From positions 1 to 64,000 of the forward strand of contig CAIRCN010000034.1 in assembly GCA_903877135.1 (NCBI GenBank): a stretch of DNA of 64,000 bases. The letters run 5' to 3'. Source of the DNA: an uncultured Opitutia bacterium. GTDB taxonomy: Bacteria > Verrucomicrobiota > Verrucomicrobiia > Opitutales > Opitutaceae. Of this stretch, positions 1-7,710 are shown piece after piece; the first letter of the stretch is position 1; each line of letters begins with the position of its first letter. A program made the translations under genes and the position numbers. The notes beneath the pieces are model-generated. The model was not told the DNA's origin. It worked only from the letters and a program-made list of their open reading frames with translations, and did no database searches.

Positions 1-2103
1 CAACAACCCACGATCCTTGCCGACCAGATCGACGAAAGTCAGCGCGTGGAACTCCGCTTTCTCCGCCCGTTCTACAGCTAGCGGAAAATCACGAAATACA
101 CCAACAGGCTGGAAGGCGGGGGCGAACGAAAGCCAGTAACCCTCGTGGATCTCCGCCGGTTTTACGTCAGCTTGGGGTGGGGCGCAGGCCATCACGCGGC
201 AGAGCACTTCCACATAGGGAAGGCCGACGGTCAGGGTCGTGCGGGTTTCGAAGATTAAATTCGACCAGTGATGTTGCGCCCGGACCGTGGCCCGGACCGG
301 CCCCTGCTCGATCCAGTCGATCTTGGCCTTGGACTTGGAACTGTCGTAGACCACGGGGGGAGGGGAAAATCCGTGGTGAGGCAGAAGCTTGCGCAGACCG
401 CGGTCAGGCTTGCCCGTGAACGTGGGAAAGGCCGCTTTGGTGGGGTCGAGCGTCTCGTGACCCGACCGCTTGTTGACCAAGCTGGTCACGGCGCCCGTCT
501 CGACTTCGAGTCTTACTTTGACGTGCTCATTCTCCATGACCAGCGAAGGTTCGTTGATGTGCAAGGACGAGGGCGGCGCGGGAATTGCGGTTGGCGTGAA
601 CTCCAGATAATAAGTGTCGTATCCGACGGAGGGCACCTGTTCGGCGACGAAGGCTACGTCGGCCACCAATAGATTTCCAAGCGGGTCACGTTCAGCTTTG
701 ACGATCTGCGACGGAACTACGCGGTGGGCGCGATTCTTGACGACTACGCCTGCCGCTTTTTCGGAGATGGGGTAAATCCTTCCCGTAAGCGCAAGGTCGC
801 TCCGTGGCCAACCGCTGGGATTGAGCACGGTGACAGCGCGCGCCCCCCCTGCGCCGCCCGCAGAGTTGATCCGCTGGACGATGTGTTCAACCGAGGCGTT
901 CAGCACGGCCTGCCCCTGCTTTTGGGCGCTATCGAGGTGGTTGTAGCCAATCGCACCCCAGGTAAAATTATGATAGTCCTCGATCCGGTCGAGCGGCGCC
1001 ATGCGGAGCGCGATACCGTGGTGCCAGCGGGAATATTCGCACAGCCCTACATCGTGACTTTGCGAAGCCATCAGGTCTTTCCAAGCGGCCTCCAACTGTC
1101 CGGCTTGCGAAGGGGCACCCAAGGTGGAGGCGACAGCATCGAAGCGCTCCGACGCCTGGAGCAGCGCGTCCACCTTGCGGTCCATGATACGCAACTGATC
1201 GCCGCCCAATCCCCAAGTGAGCGACTTGTCCCAAGCGTCCATTGGCAGGCCAATCGTTTCCTTGGGATTCGAGCCATGCTTATCGAGATACTCCGTGCAC
1301 GTGACGAACTCCACGGGCCATTTTTCGGCGAACTCCTTGAACTTGGCCGATGCGGTCAGATAGGCGGGCTGCTCAGGCGATTCCCAGCCGAATTCCTGCC
1401 AGGCGGTCATCAAAGGTTTTCCCAAGGTCCGGAGTTTTTTGAAGGAATCCGACGAGGCCAAAGCAGTCATGTCGGGGCAGAAACCGATCAGGGTGTTTTT
1501 TGGGAGAGTGGGAATCGTTGTCCCGTCGATGCCCTTCCAGTGTATCGCATTGAATTCATGCGTCGGGCAGCCTGCTCGTCCCCACGTGTCCAATTGGCCC
1601 AAACTGGCGTAGCGAAAGCCGGCGCCGATTAGGATTTGCGGGAGTTGGGGATGGCTGAATTCCTCCTCTTCAAGGAACGTCACCAATTCATAGCCCACGG
1701 TGCGGCGGATCGTTTCACGTCCCACGACGATCTGCCGGATATTCGACTCGCCGCTGAACATCGTCCCCATGGGCTGACCGTAGCTGCCGCCGATCAACTC
1801 GATCTCTCCTTCGGCCAGACTCTTCTTGAGCCGTGTGACGACTTCGGGAAATTTTTCGGCCATGAACTCAAAGGCCCGGGCGTCTAGATTGAGGCAGGTT
1901 TTTACATGCGGTTGACGATCGGCCAGCTCCAGCGCATCGATCACGGAAAGCACGCACGACTCGATCCCCATCTGCCACCCAATCCCGATGTAACTCCAAT
2001 GGTTGCACAGGGTCAAACAGAGCCCCTGGGATGCTTCCGGTTTTTTCTCCGACTCGATATCTTGGCGCCCCGGCTTGAGTGCTATACGCTCTTCTTTATT
2101 CAT
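1..2103 (-). CDS. GH38-like (alpha-mannosidase family) protein, partial, C-terminus cut by window edge
   Basis: An uninterrupted minus-strand frame of 701 codons runs from an ATG at 2103 off the left edge of the window. The N-terminal part has the layout of a GH38 catalytic domain: a first metal-site region at residues 33-44 (CNHWSYIGIGWQ), a GSYGQP segment near 106-111, an LPQIL motif near 154, and an SHD motif near residue 347 that matches the late metal-binding His of the family. The usual H-x-D metal pair reads H35-W-S37, and the nucleophile region (normally W-x-P-D-x-F-G) reads F143-L-E-E-E-E-F. Standard GH38 chemistry is therefore doubtful, and this may be a divergent or non-mannosidase subfamily. 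No signal peptide is visible. The start overlaps the stop of the upstream methyltransferase gene by one base (TGATG), which suggests translational coupling. The fold assignment is by motif reading; the substrate is unknown. Confidence 0.8.
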   Translation of the reverse strand, partial: MNKEERIALKPGRQDIESEKKPEASQGLCLTLCNHWSYIGIGWQMGIESCVLSVIDALELADRQPHVKTCLNLDARAFEFMAEKFPEVVTRLKKSLAEGEIELIGGSYGQPMGTMFSGESNIRQIVVGRETIRRTVGYELVTFLEEEEFSHPQLPQILIGAGFRYASLGQLDTWGRAGCPTHEFNAIHWKGIDGTTIPTLPKNTLIGFCPDMTALASSDSFKKLRTLGKPLMTAWQEFGWESPEQPAYLTASAKFKEFAEKWPVEFVTCTEYLDKHGSNPKETIGLPMDAWDKSLTWGLGGDQLRIMDRKVDALLQASERFDAVASTLGAPSQAGQLEAAWKDLMASQSHDVGLCEYSRWHHGIALRMAPLDRIEDYHNFTWGAIGYNHLDSAQKQGQAVLNASVEHIVQRINSAGGAGGARAVTVLNPSGWPRSDLALTGRIYPISEKAAGVVVKNRAHRVVPSQIVKAERDPLGNLLVADVAFVAEQVPSVGYDTYYLEFTPTAIPAPPSSLHINEPSLVMENEHVKVRLEVETGAVTSLVNKRSGHETLDPTKAAFPTFTGKPDRGLRKLLPHHGFSPPPVVYDSSKSKAKIDWIEQGPVRATVRAQHHWSNLIFETRTTLTVGLPYVEVLCRVMACAPPQADVKPAEIHEGYWLSFAPAFQPVGVFRDFPLAVERAEKAEFHALTFVDLVGKDRGLL

Positions 2104-2555
2104 CAAAGCCAGCGACGAACGCGCACGACGTAAGCGGAATATTCGGACCCGAAAGCCCGCTGGATCACTGCCTCCTCGCGAACCATTACGAACCGATCGA
2201 GCAACAGCAGCAGGCTGGCGGTGGCAACCGCCAGCCATAATGAATTGCCCATGACCGCGAGAGAGGCGAGCACGAGCAGCAGCGCAAGATACAGGGGATT
2301 GCGCGTGAATCGGAACGGGCCGGTGGTAACCAGACGGATCGGAATCTGATCAGGCTTGATGGGGGTCTTGCGATTTTTCATTTCAATGATTCCCCATGAA
2401 GCAAGGCTGACGGCAAGCAGCAACGTGATCGAACCGACGCCCATTCCGACTATGAAGGAATAGTCTGCAATCGACAGTGGACTGAAGTGTTGGGCGAGTG
2501 CGGCCAAGATCAGGCAGGTAAAGAAGAGGACCGGAGGTGAATGGAGTCTGTCCAC
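2103..2555 (-). CDS. isoprenylcysteine carboxyl methyltransferase (ICMT/PEMT)-like membrane protein
   Basis: Small integral membrane methyltransferase-like protein of about 150 residues. Hydrophobic segments lie at roughly residues 8-25, 34-58 and 98-122. The family signature follows the second: a TTGPFRFTRNPLYL block (roughly 78-91) that binds S-adenosylmethionine, then a REE...FG..Y..Y..RVRRWL tail typical of ICMT and phospholipid methyltransferases. The frame is open upstream to an ATG at 2717, but that extra 54-residue segment is Arg/Cys/Pro-rich and unlike the family. I therefore prefer the GTG at 2555, directly before the first hydrophobic segment. The methyl acceptor cannot be told from sequence; bacterial members are usually uncharacterised. 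Its stop overlaps the start of the GH38-like gene, so the two form an operon. Confidence 0.75.
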   Translation of the reverse strand: MDRLHSPPVLFFTCLILAALAQHFSPLSIADYSFIVGMGVGSITLLLAVSLASWGIIEMKNRKTPIKPDQIPIRLVTTGPFRFTRNPLYLALLLVLASLAVMGNSLWLAVATASLLLLLDRFVMVREEAVIQRAFGSEYSAYVVRVRRWL

Positions 2556-2742
2556 GCACGGGATATTCGCCCGACACCGATGGTAGCACAAGGACAACGC
2601 ACCGGGTGGTCGTACCGGAATGGACCCTTTTTGGAGCGAAACCGAAATCTGCGTTTTGCTAAGAACGAGGACTCCGTAAATCGTTGGTCGAGGATTCCGA
2701 AGGAATCTCCGTTTCAAAAAGGTATGGGTCAGTATCGCCGAT

Positions 2743-3102
2743 TCACGCGTTGGCGATGGCGGCGGCTACGAATTGATTTAGACTTTCGCCACGGGTTGAA
2801 GCTTTGATGGCGGCTTTTTGGTGAAGGTCGGGCCCCACTCGAACAACAAATTTGCCGCTATAGGTTTTCCCAGCGGTGGTCGGAGGCAGTTTCTCCTTAT
2901 TTGCCAATAGGTCGCCGACGTGTTCCTCGACGATTTTGCAGACCTCCCGGTATACAGTGGTCTCGTCCTCGCCGTGGCATCCACCGAAGAACAGTCCTGG
3001 GCAGCGGCCGACGAAACATTGATCCTCTTCTGACCACTCAACAATTTTGAGATAATGGGCCGCTGCTTCTTTAACAGCATCTTGGGTATTCTTGTTTTTC
3101 AT
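2743..3102 (-). CDS. hicB: HicB-family antitoxin
   Basis: 119-residue antitoxin of a type II HicAB module. Residues about 15-75 form the partial RNase-H-like HicB fold, with the characteristic 'W-S-E-E-D-Q-C-F-V-G-R-C-P-G' strand pattern and a G-G-C-H-G-E-D turn. The C-terminal part (about 85-119, containing SGKFVVRVGPDLH and GESLNQFV) reads as a ribbon-helix-helix DNA-binding domain of the Arc/HicB type. HicB normally neutralises the HicA ribonuclease and represses its own operon. The start overlaps the end of hicA by four bases (ATGA), so the order is toxin first and antitoxin second, as is usual for HicAB. The perfect palindrome at 3308-3321 is the likely HicB operator. Confidence 0.9.
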   Translation of the reverse strand: MKNKNTQDAVKEAAAHYLKIVEWSEEDQCFVGRCPGLFFGGCHGEDETTVYREVCKIVEEHVGDLLANKEKLPPTTAGKTYSGKFVVRVGPDLHQKAAIKASTRGESLNQFVAAAIANA

Positions 3103-3302
3103 GGCTTTGGTTCCTTCGTGGCAACGATCGCACGTTGCACGTCTTTCTCTTGGTAGTGATGCGCATCCGCCCCAGATTGACCTGAGATGATAACGATAGT
3201 CCCTGTGGCGTGTCTGAATTTCCGATGGCTGCTATTGGTTGGGATTCGCATGAAACCTGCGTGCTCTAAGTCGGCGATGAGTTGACGGATCTTACGCGGC
3301 AT
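3099..3302 (-). CDS. hicA: HicA-family mRNA interferase toxin
   Basis: 67-residue toxin with the double-stranded-RNA-binding-like HicA fold. The N-terminal helix region (RKIRQLIADLEHAGF, residues 3-17) leads into the SSHRKFRH segment, in which H26 matches the conserved catalytic histidine of the family (usual motif G-S-H-x-x-F/Y). HicA toxins cleave mRNA and tmRNA when freed from HicB. The gene precedes hicB with a 4-base overlap. The start ATG at 3302 lies only 5 bases downstream of the palindromic operator, and the AAGAG ahead of it sits flush against the start codon. Translation initiation may therefore be weak, or the message nearly leaderless. Confidence 0.88.
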   Translation of the reverse strand: MPRKIRQLIADLEHAGFMRIPTNSSHRKFRHATGTIVIISGQSGADAHHYQEKDVQRAIVATKEPKP

Positions 3303-3307
3303 CTCTT

Positions 3308-3321
3308 AGTATCATGATACT
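3308..3321. promoter_or_regulatory. perfect 14-bp palindrome, candidate HicB operator
   Basis: AGTATCATGATACT is an exact inverted repeat immediately upstream of the hicA start. HicB antitoxins with ribbon-helix-helix domains bind such palindromes to autoregulate hicAB. Position and symmetry are seen directly; the binding is inferred. Confidence 0.6.
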
Positions 3322-3435
3322 GATTGTCCGGATGTCAAGCGATGCAGTTTTGCAGGGTGATTGTTCCCGAATCGTTGGCTTTTGGCGCATGCGGAAATCG
3401 CTCAAACCCCCCTGGCCGATATCTCCAGCGGTGCG

Positions 3436-5415
3436 TTAAACGGCCAAAATTCTGAAGCAGGCAATTGGCGTCGGCACGTTTTTCAATTCCAACTTGCCCA
3501 TTGGCTCGAAGCGAAAGCCACCCGTTACCTCCATCATGGCCTGGCTCGAAGCCACGACATTGCCGTCCTTCGCCACGCCTTGCAGTCGGGCAGCTAGGTT
3601 GACCGCAGCGCCGTAAACATCACCGCCGGGCGCCTCGACCAATGACCCAAAATGGACACCGCTGTTGACGGGCAGCACGGGCATTTTGTCCGCTTGAGCC
3701 GACCGTTTGAATTCGGACGGCAGCTGAAGCGTAGCCGCAAACGCCTCCGCCGGCGTGGCGAAGACCCACAGCACGGCGTCGCCGATCGTCTTCACGATCC
3801 GGCCGCCGTGCCGCCGCGCCACCTCGGCTGCCGCTTTCTGAAAGTGCCCCGCGACGTGCAGCGCCTGTTCCTCGTCGGTGGCCGAGAGCGCGGTGTAGCC
3901 ACCGAGGTCGGAAAACACCACCGTCAAGTCGCGGCGCTTACCGTCGGCGATGACCGTTGCGGGCATAAAACGGTCGAGCCAGTTGCCGAAGCCCAGCTCG
4001 AGTTTTTGGCGAAAAAAACCGAAAGCACATACCACCATGCTGCCCGACACCACAGTGCTGACACCGTGTTGGGCATTAGCCGAAAGCTGCCCCAGCAATT
4101 TGGTGACAACCGTATGCTGCACGAGAGCGATAAGAAAGCTCATGGTGATGCCCACGGCCGCGATCAGTGCCGTGCGTTTCAACAGCGGTCGCGGACCAAA
4201 GCTCCGGCTGAGAAAAACCGCACCGCCCAGGGCAAGCAACATCAGGGCCCAGCCCGTCGGGAAAAACATCATGGCAGCGCTCCCACCATAGTGCCGGATC
4301 CATTGGCTGTCGCCCCAGGCGAGATAGACCATCTCCAAGACCAGACCGGCGCTGAAAATGAAGAGCATCAGAGACACGGTCAGTCCGCCAGCGAAGAGCC
4401 AGTCGGTGCGCCGTCGCTCCTCCTCCGTGCATTGTTCACGCCCGGCCCGCAACTTGGCCGTCAACGACACCGAGAGCAGCCAGCCAAACGCCATGAGCAG
4501 GACGAGGGCGATCAAGCCACAATACATCCCGGCCGCAAGACTGCCGAGGCCGAGTTTCTCTTCAAAGGACCAAGGTGTGCCGTCCGGTTTTGCATCGATA
4601 TTGTAGCGGATATGATAAAACAGATACGGTAGGGAACTCGCGACAGTTCCCACCAGCAGGACTCCCGTGAGCACCTTGGGAATCAGCCGGGCGAGGGAGA
4701 GCAGGTTGGCCCGGCCGCCGCGATACCACCGGCTTGGTAGGGCGTCCGTTGACGGACGCCGGCGCCAGCGCAGGAGTGTCTGCAACACCTGCCAGTCCTC
4801 CAGCGGAGCCGGGAAGGCGGAGAAGAATTTCTCAAACCCGACGAGGCTTAGGCCGAAGGAGAGTGTCGCCGTTACATCTGTCAGCAACCTTGACCAGCTC
4901 GGCCAGGCAAACCACTCGCCACGTAACCGCGCCTGCCCGTTGACCAAAAAGCAGGCCAGAGCAAAACCGAACAGACCCAAGCTCAGGGCGAGCTGCCGGG
5001 CGGGATCGCTGCTGCGACGCCAGCCGAGCAGCGCGAGTGCGAGCAGTGCCGCCACTGCGGCGTCAACGGCGAGGAAGCGCGTGAATGCCTTCTCCTCCCA
5101 TCTGGCTGGTTCAGTATCTTTGCGTAGTCGGTCCTGCCGGAAAGAGAAAAACGTCTGGGCTATGGCCGGTAAGGTGGGCTTGTCCACATAGCCGATATTT
5201 GACTTCTCCCGTGCGCGGCGCATGGCGAGCTTTTGCTCCTGATTCACCTTTCTTTCCGAGATTTTTGCTGCCGTCTCTCCGACATTAAAGGTGCCCTCCA
5301 GCGCATCAGGGCGCCACGGCGCCAGTTCGTGTGGGCCAAAAGTCCAATACGTCAGGAGGACAACCGCCAAAAGGCAAAGACCGGCCGCCAGGGTAGTGCT
5401 GCGCTCAACGTTCAC
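3436..5415 (-). CDS. membrane-anchored class III adenylate cyclase
   Basis: 659-residue protein with an N-terminal hydrophobic helix (about 8-28), several further membrane segments between about 110 and 470, and a C-terminal class III nucleotidyl cyclase domain (about 494-655). The catalytic set is complete: metal-binding Asp in FSDLGGYT (about D503) and IGDAV (about D546), the adenine-selecting Lys in RIVKTIGD (about K542) with Asp in GGDVYG (about D599), and the transition-state Asn/Arg pair in VNLAARL (about N606, R610). This pattern predicts ATP to cyclic AMP. A first TM plus an extracytoplasmic loop before the remaining TM segments suggests a sensory input, but no named sensor domain is recognised. 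The start codon is GTG. There are no obvious operon partners; the neighbouring hicA is separated by 133 bases. Confidence 0.88.
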   Translation of the reverse strand: MNVERSTTLAAGLCLLAVVLLTYWTFGPHELAPWRPDALEGTFNVGETAAKISERKVNQEQKLAMRRAREKSNIGYVDKPTLPAIAQTFFSFRQDRLRKDTEPARWEEKAFTRFLAVDAAVAALLALALLGWRRSSDPARQLALSLGLFGFALACFLVNGQARLRGEWFAWPSWSRLLTDVTATLSFGLSLVGFEKFFSAFPAPLEDWQVLQTLLRWRRRPSTDALPSRWYRGGRANLLSLARLIPKVLTGVLLVGTVASSLPYLFYHIRYNIDAKPDGTPWSFEEKLGLGSLAAGMYCGLIALVLLMAFGWLLSVSLTAKLRAGREQCTEEERRRTDWLFAGGLTVSLMLFIFSAGLVLEMVYLAWGDSQWIRHYGGSAAMMFFPTGWALMLLALGGAVFLSRSFGPRPLLKRTALIAAVGITMSFLIALVQHTVVTKLLGQLSANAQHGVSTVVSGSMVVCAFGFFRQKLELGFGNWLDRFMPATVIADGKRRDLTVVFSDLGGYTALSATDEEQALHVAGHFQKAAAEVARRHGGRIVKTIGDAVLWVFATPAEAFAATLQLPSEFKRSAQADKMPVLPVNSGVHFGSLVEAPGGDVYGAAVNLAARLQGVAKDGNVVASSQAMMEVTGGFRFEPMGKLELKNVPTPIACFRILAV

Positions 5416-5421
5416 GCCTGT

Positions 5422-5450
5422 ATGGTAATCCGGAGTTTTCTTTCTGCCAA
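5422..5450 (-). promoter_or_regulatory. possible sigma-70 promoter of the cyclase gene
   Basis: Reading the minus strand, TTGGCA (5450-5445) and TACCAT (5427-5422) are separated by 17 bases and lie directly ahead of the GTG start. If used, transcription would begin at or very near the start codon and give a leaderless message. The match is moderate and could be chance. Confidence 0.3.
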
Positions 5451-5717
5451 GCCCAGTTTGGAGCTATCTGACAAAGGTTTCGTTGGGCACTGACAGAAAG
5501 CCGGGGCGCGTTTGACAGACCTTTATGTGAGTTCGGAGCCACGCCAGCCGTAGTCGGGGCTGATCGCAAAGATGAGTGCCAGAAAGGACCCTCTGCGGGA
5601 CGGCGGTGATTTCCGGGGAAAATACGCTCAGTGGAGCGCAGATTCTGGCTCCGGCCGGGAGGCCGTGCCGTTAAGGTTGTTTGTGACACCCGGTTTCACC
5701 GTGCATATCTGATCACG

Positions 5718-5867
5718 TTGAGGCGATCTTGCTATCTGGATCCGATCTACGACCAGATTCGCAACGACCCGCGCTTCAGAAAATTCCTCATGACGATCGG
5801 ATTTGCCGACGCCAGCGTCCGCGTGAGAGCCTATCGCGCCGCACACCCCGAAATGAAAGCCCAATGA
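5718..5867 (+). pseudogene. relic of the C-terminus of a TPR-type protein
   Basis: The last about 50 codons before the TGA at 5865-5867 read LRRSCYLDPIYDQIRNDPRF followed by RKFLMTIGF. This strongly resembles the closing segment 'LRLDP-x-W-D-P-L-R-x-DPRF-x-x-L' of tetratricopeptide proteins, often protein kinases or cyclases, in this kind of genome. Upstream, the frame (open from 5631) loses all similarity. A possible continuation (TPGFTVHI) sits in another frame just before, as expected for a decayed gene. It lies next to a cyclase gene, but no full-length TPR protein is present in the window. The identification is by memory of the motif and is tentative. Confidence 0.35.
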
Positions 5868-6069
5868 GTGACGCCCCTACCGGAAACAGCAGTTTTACCC
5901 CCTGCGAGACTGGTCTCATCGGAAGTCTTCCAGCATTTCGTCGGTCAGGTTGCATGGTTCATTTTGCAATGCGCCATTTGACCAAAGAGATTTTGTGAAT
6001 ACCCATTGAATACGTGCGCGAGGAGGACCCCATCCAATTCTCGCTGCACCCTAAAGAAAAGGAACTACC

Positions 6070-6624
6070 ATGTCCGTGCTTCACTCCTTCTGGCTGCCGA
6101 TCCTTGCGTCGGCGGTGCTTGTGTTCATTGTCAGTTCGATCATCCATATGGCGTTGCCCTGGCACAAGGGTGACTATCGCAAGATTCCGAAAGAAGATCA
6201 GGTCATGAACGCGCTGCGCCCATTGAACATTCCTCGCGGCGACTACATGGTGCCGCGCCCCGATAGCATGGACGAAATGAGAACGCCCGAATTTAAGGCC
6301 AAGATGCAGCGAGGGCCTGTCTTCGTTGCCACGTTCATGAGCGGCGAGACGGCCGTCGGAAAAAACATGGTCCTGTGGTTTGTCTACCTTCTTGTGATCA
6401 GCTACTTTGCCGCCTACGTCGGTGCCCAGGCCAGTGCATTCGGCGCCGTTGCCATTCATTCACGCCGCATCATTGGAATCACGGCCTTTCTCGGCTACGG
6501 CGGCGCGCTCTGCCAGGCTTCGATCTGGTATCAGCGCTCATGGGGCACCACGGTCCGCTCGCTTATCGACAGCGTAATCTACGCCGCGATTACGGTAGGC
6601 ACATTTGCATGGCTTTGGCACTAA
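6070..6624 (+). CDS. conserved hypothetical membrane protein
   Basis: 184-residue protein that I cannot name. It starts with a hydrophobic helix (about 7-29), followed by a polar stretch of about 70 residues rich in Met, Pro and charged residues (including PRGDYMVPRPDSMDEM). Three further membrane helices follow at about 102-121, 126-148 and 163-183. The start ATG is preceded by a clear AAGGA ribosome binding site about 7 bases away, unusual in this window, where most genes lack one. It stands alone with no operon partners, and the following gene is a pseudogene. No catalytic motif is evident. Confidence 0.75.
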   Translation: MSVLHSFWLPILASAVLVFIVSSIIHMALPWHKGDYRKIPKEDQVMNALRPLNIPRGDYMVPRPDSMDEMRTPEFKAKMQRGPVFVATFMSGETAVGKNMVLWFVYLLVISYFAAYVGAQASAFGAVAIHSRRIIGITAFLGYGGALCQASIWYQRSWGTTVRSLIDSVIYAAITVGTFAWLWH

Positions 6625-6684
6625 TCACGCTACGTGTAGTTGACGATCCGTTTGGCGCGGGGCGTGGGCATACGAGGAATTCCG

Positions 6685-7050
6685 ATGGCCGCTAATTCCC
6701 CAGAAGTCTTTTCTGCTCTTCGAGACATCCTCCTACGGCATGCCGGTTCTCTCGTGGTTATGGAGGACACATCGAGTGATTTTCGGTTGGAATGCTGACC
6801 GTTTCCAACCCACCGGAAGCCACTCCCGATCGCCTGGGTGAGCGTGGGAAAGAGCTATGTGAGCTTTCATCACATGGGTGTTTATGCCCGACCTGACCTG
6901 CTCAAAGGTGCGTCGAGGGAATTGAAGGCACGGATGCAAGGCAAGTCGTGCTTCAATTTCTCCTCAGTTAACCCGACACTATTTGCGGAACTAGAGGCAC
7001 TCACGGTCCGATGTTTTGAGGCGTTTAGAAATGCACCGTTCATGAAGTGA
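6685..7050 (+). pseudogene. small conserved protein interrupted by one in-frame TGA
   Basis: From the ATG at 6685 to the TAG/TGA-type end at 7050, one frame of 121 codons reads as a coherent small protein, except for a TGA at 6794-6796 (codon 37-38 region). The first part (SPEVFSALRDILLRHAGSL) and the second part (VGKSYVSFHHMGVYARP, then LKARMQGKSCFNF) both look like parts of one small cytoplasmic family that I recall but cannot name with certainty (DUF1801-like size and style). Because the frame is the same on both sides, a single nonsense change explains it. A restart at the GTG at 6838 could give only the C-terminal 70 residues. Selenocysteine read-through is unlikely, since I see no SECIS-like hairpin directly after the TGA. 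Confidence 0.55.
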
Positions 7051-7710
7051 CCGACGGGAAGCCCTTCGGACGGCTGAAAAGTCTGTACCAGACCGGAGGT
7101 GGGGTGTTTTATCCCAATCAGGGGGTGTTTTTGGAACAGGCAAATTCTGCCGGAAATTCAGGCCCTGAATGTCGTCGTCAGACTTTGATGAGCGGGGAGG
7201 CGCGAATCTAATCGACCTCGCAATTTGAGGGCTGAGCAAGTTGGGGTCGGACTCCACCAATCACCGATAATTGAGGGAATCCCCAATCGTAAGCCAACTC
7301 GACGGTTGGAAGCAACGGCTGACCAGCCAGCCGAGCCAGTTCCTCCGTGCGGCATTAAAGATGCAGGAGTCCGACTGGTGCCAACTGGACCAGCAATCCA
7401 TGTGCGTGCGTTAAAAGTAAAGTGTACGGCAACCCCGCTTCAGTCTTGCCACAGTCTTGTCATTTCTGTGCTTTGGGGGCCGTTCTATTCCATTCCATGT
7501 CACTAAGCATTGTCGCGCCTATCGCCCGCGAGACGGCTTCTGAAGCCGTTTTCGAGGGAAAACATAATATCAGGCCGATTTACCTTAAAACCGCCACCGA
7601 GGGTTCGAATCCCTCTCTCTCTGCCAGCTTTCGGTTTGGCCAATTTGGGCATGGTTGGGCAAACTTTTCTCTTCGTACCTTAATCAGCAACGGTGTGACC
7701 CTAGGCCAGC
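7051..7710. other. 660-base interval without a gene, contains a tRNA 3' fragment
   Basis: No supported protein gene is present. The open frames here have no recognisable protein character. A short hairpin (ACGGCTTC, T, GAAGCCGT; 7533-7549, followed by TTTT) may act as a weak terminator or be part of an element boundary. The 3' end of a tRNA lies at 7599-7626. The interval looks like the scar of an inserted or lost mobile element. Confidence 0.45.
7599..7626 (+). tRNA. 3' fragment of a serine-type tRNA (T-arm, acceptor strand, GCCA end); not a complete gene
   Basis: A perfect T-arm (GAGGG, TTCGAAT, CCCTC at 7599-7615) is followed by a 7-base acceptor strand TCTCTCT, discriminator G and encoded CCA ending at 7626. 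The 5' partner strand (AGAGAGA or a wobble variant) and any D-arm or anticodon arm are missing from the preceding 130 bases, so this is only the 3' end. Discriminator G with CCA suggests tRNA-Ser. Such fragments are typically left at one end of an element integrated into a tRNA gene. Confidence 0.6.

Larger units (their letters stand above)
5416..6069. other. gene-poor interval between cyclase and small membrane protein
   Basis: About 650 bases with no intact gene that I can support. The only recognisable coding relic is the short C-terminal fragment at 5718-5867. The rest shows no strong terminator, repeat or RNA-like structure by eye. Confidence 0.5.

Noticed and set aside
724-1632. Long plus-strand open frame of 302 codons.
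   Set aside because: It is antisense to the continuous GH38-like frame on the minus strand, which has recognisable motifs; the plus-strand product has none.
1980-2600. Similar-looking stretches near 1998 and 2580 suggesting a short repeat.
   Set aside because: Only a few bases agree (a TGGT-GCACA-like run); not a convincing repeat.
3652-4632. Plus-strand open frame of 326 codons opposite the cyclase.
   Set aside because: The His/Arg-rich composition is typical of antisense of a GC-rich gene; the cyclase motifs on the minus strand are complete.
6794-6796. Selenocysteine codon in the small interrupted gene.
   Set aside because: No SECIS-like hairpin was seen directly downstream, and the family does not suggest selenium; a nonsense mutation or sequencing error is simpler.
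7265-7626. tmRNA ending with the GCCA-terminated T-arm.
   Set aside because: No 5' partner strand for TCTCTCT, no tag-peptide frame ending in an Ala-Ala tail, and the G discriminator points to tRNA-Ser.
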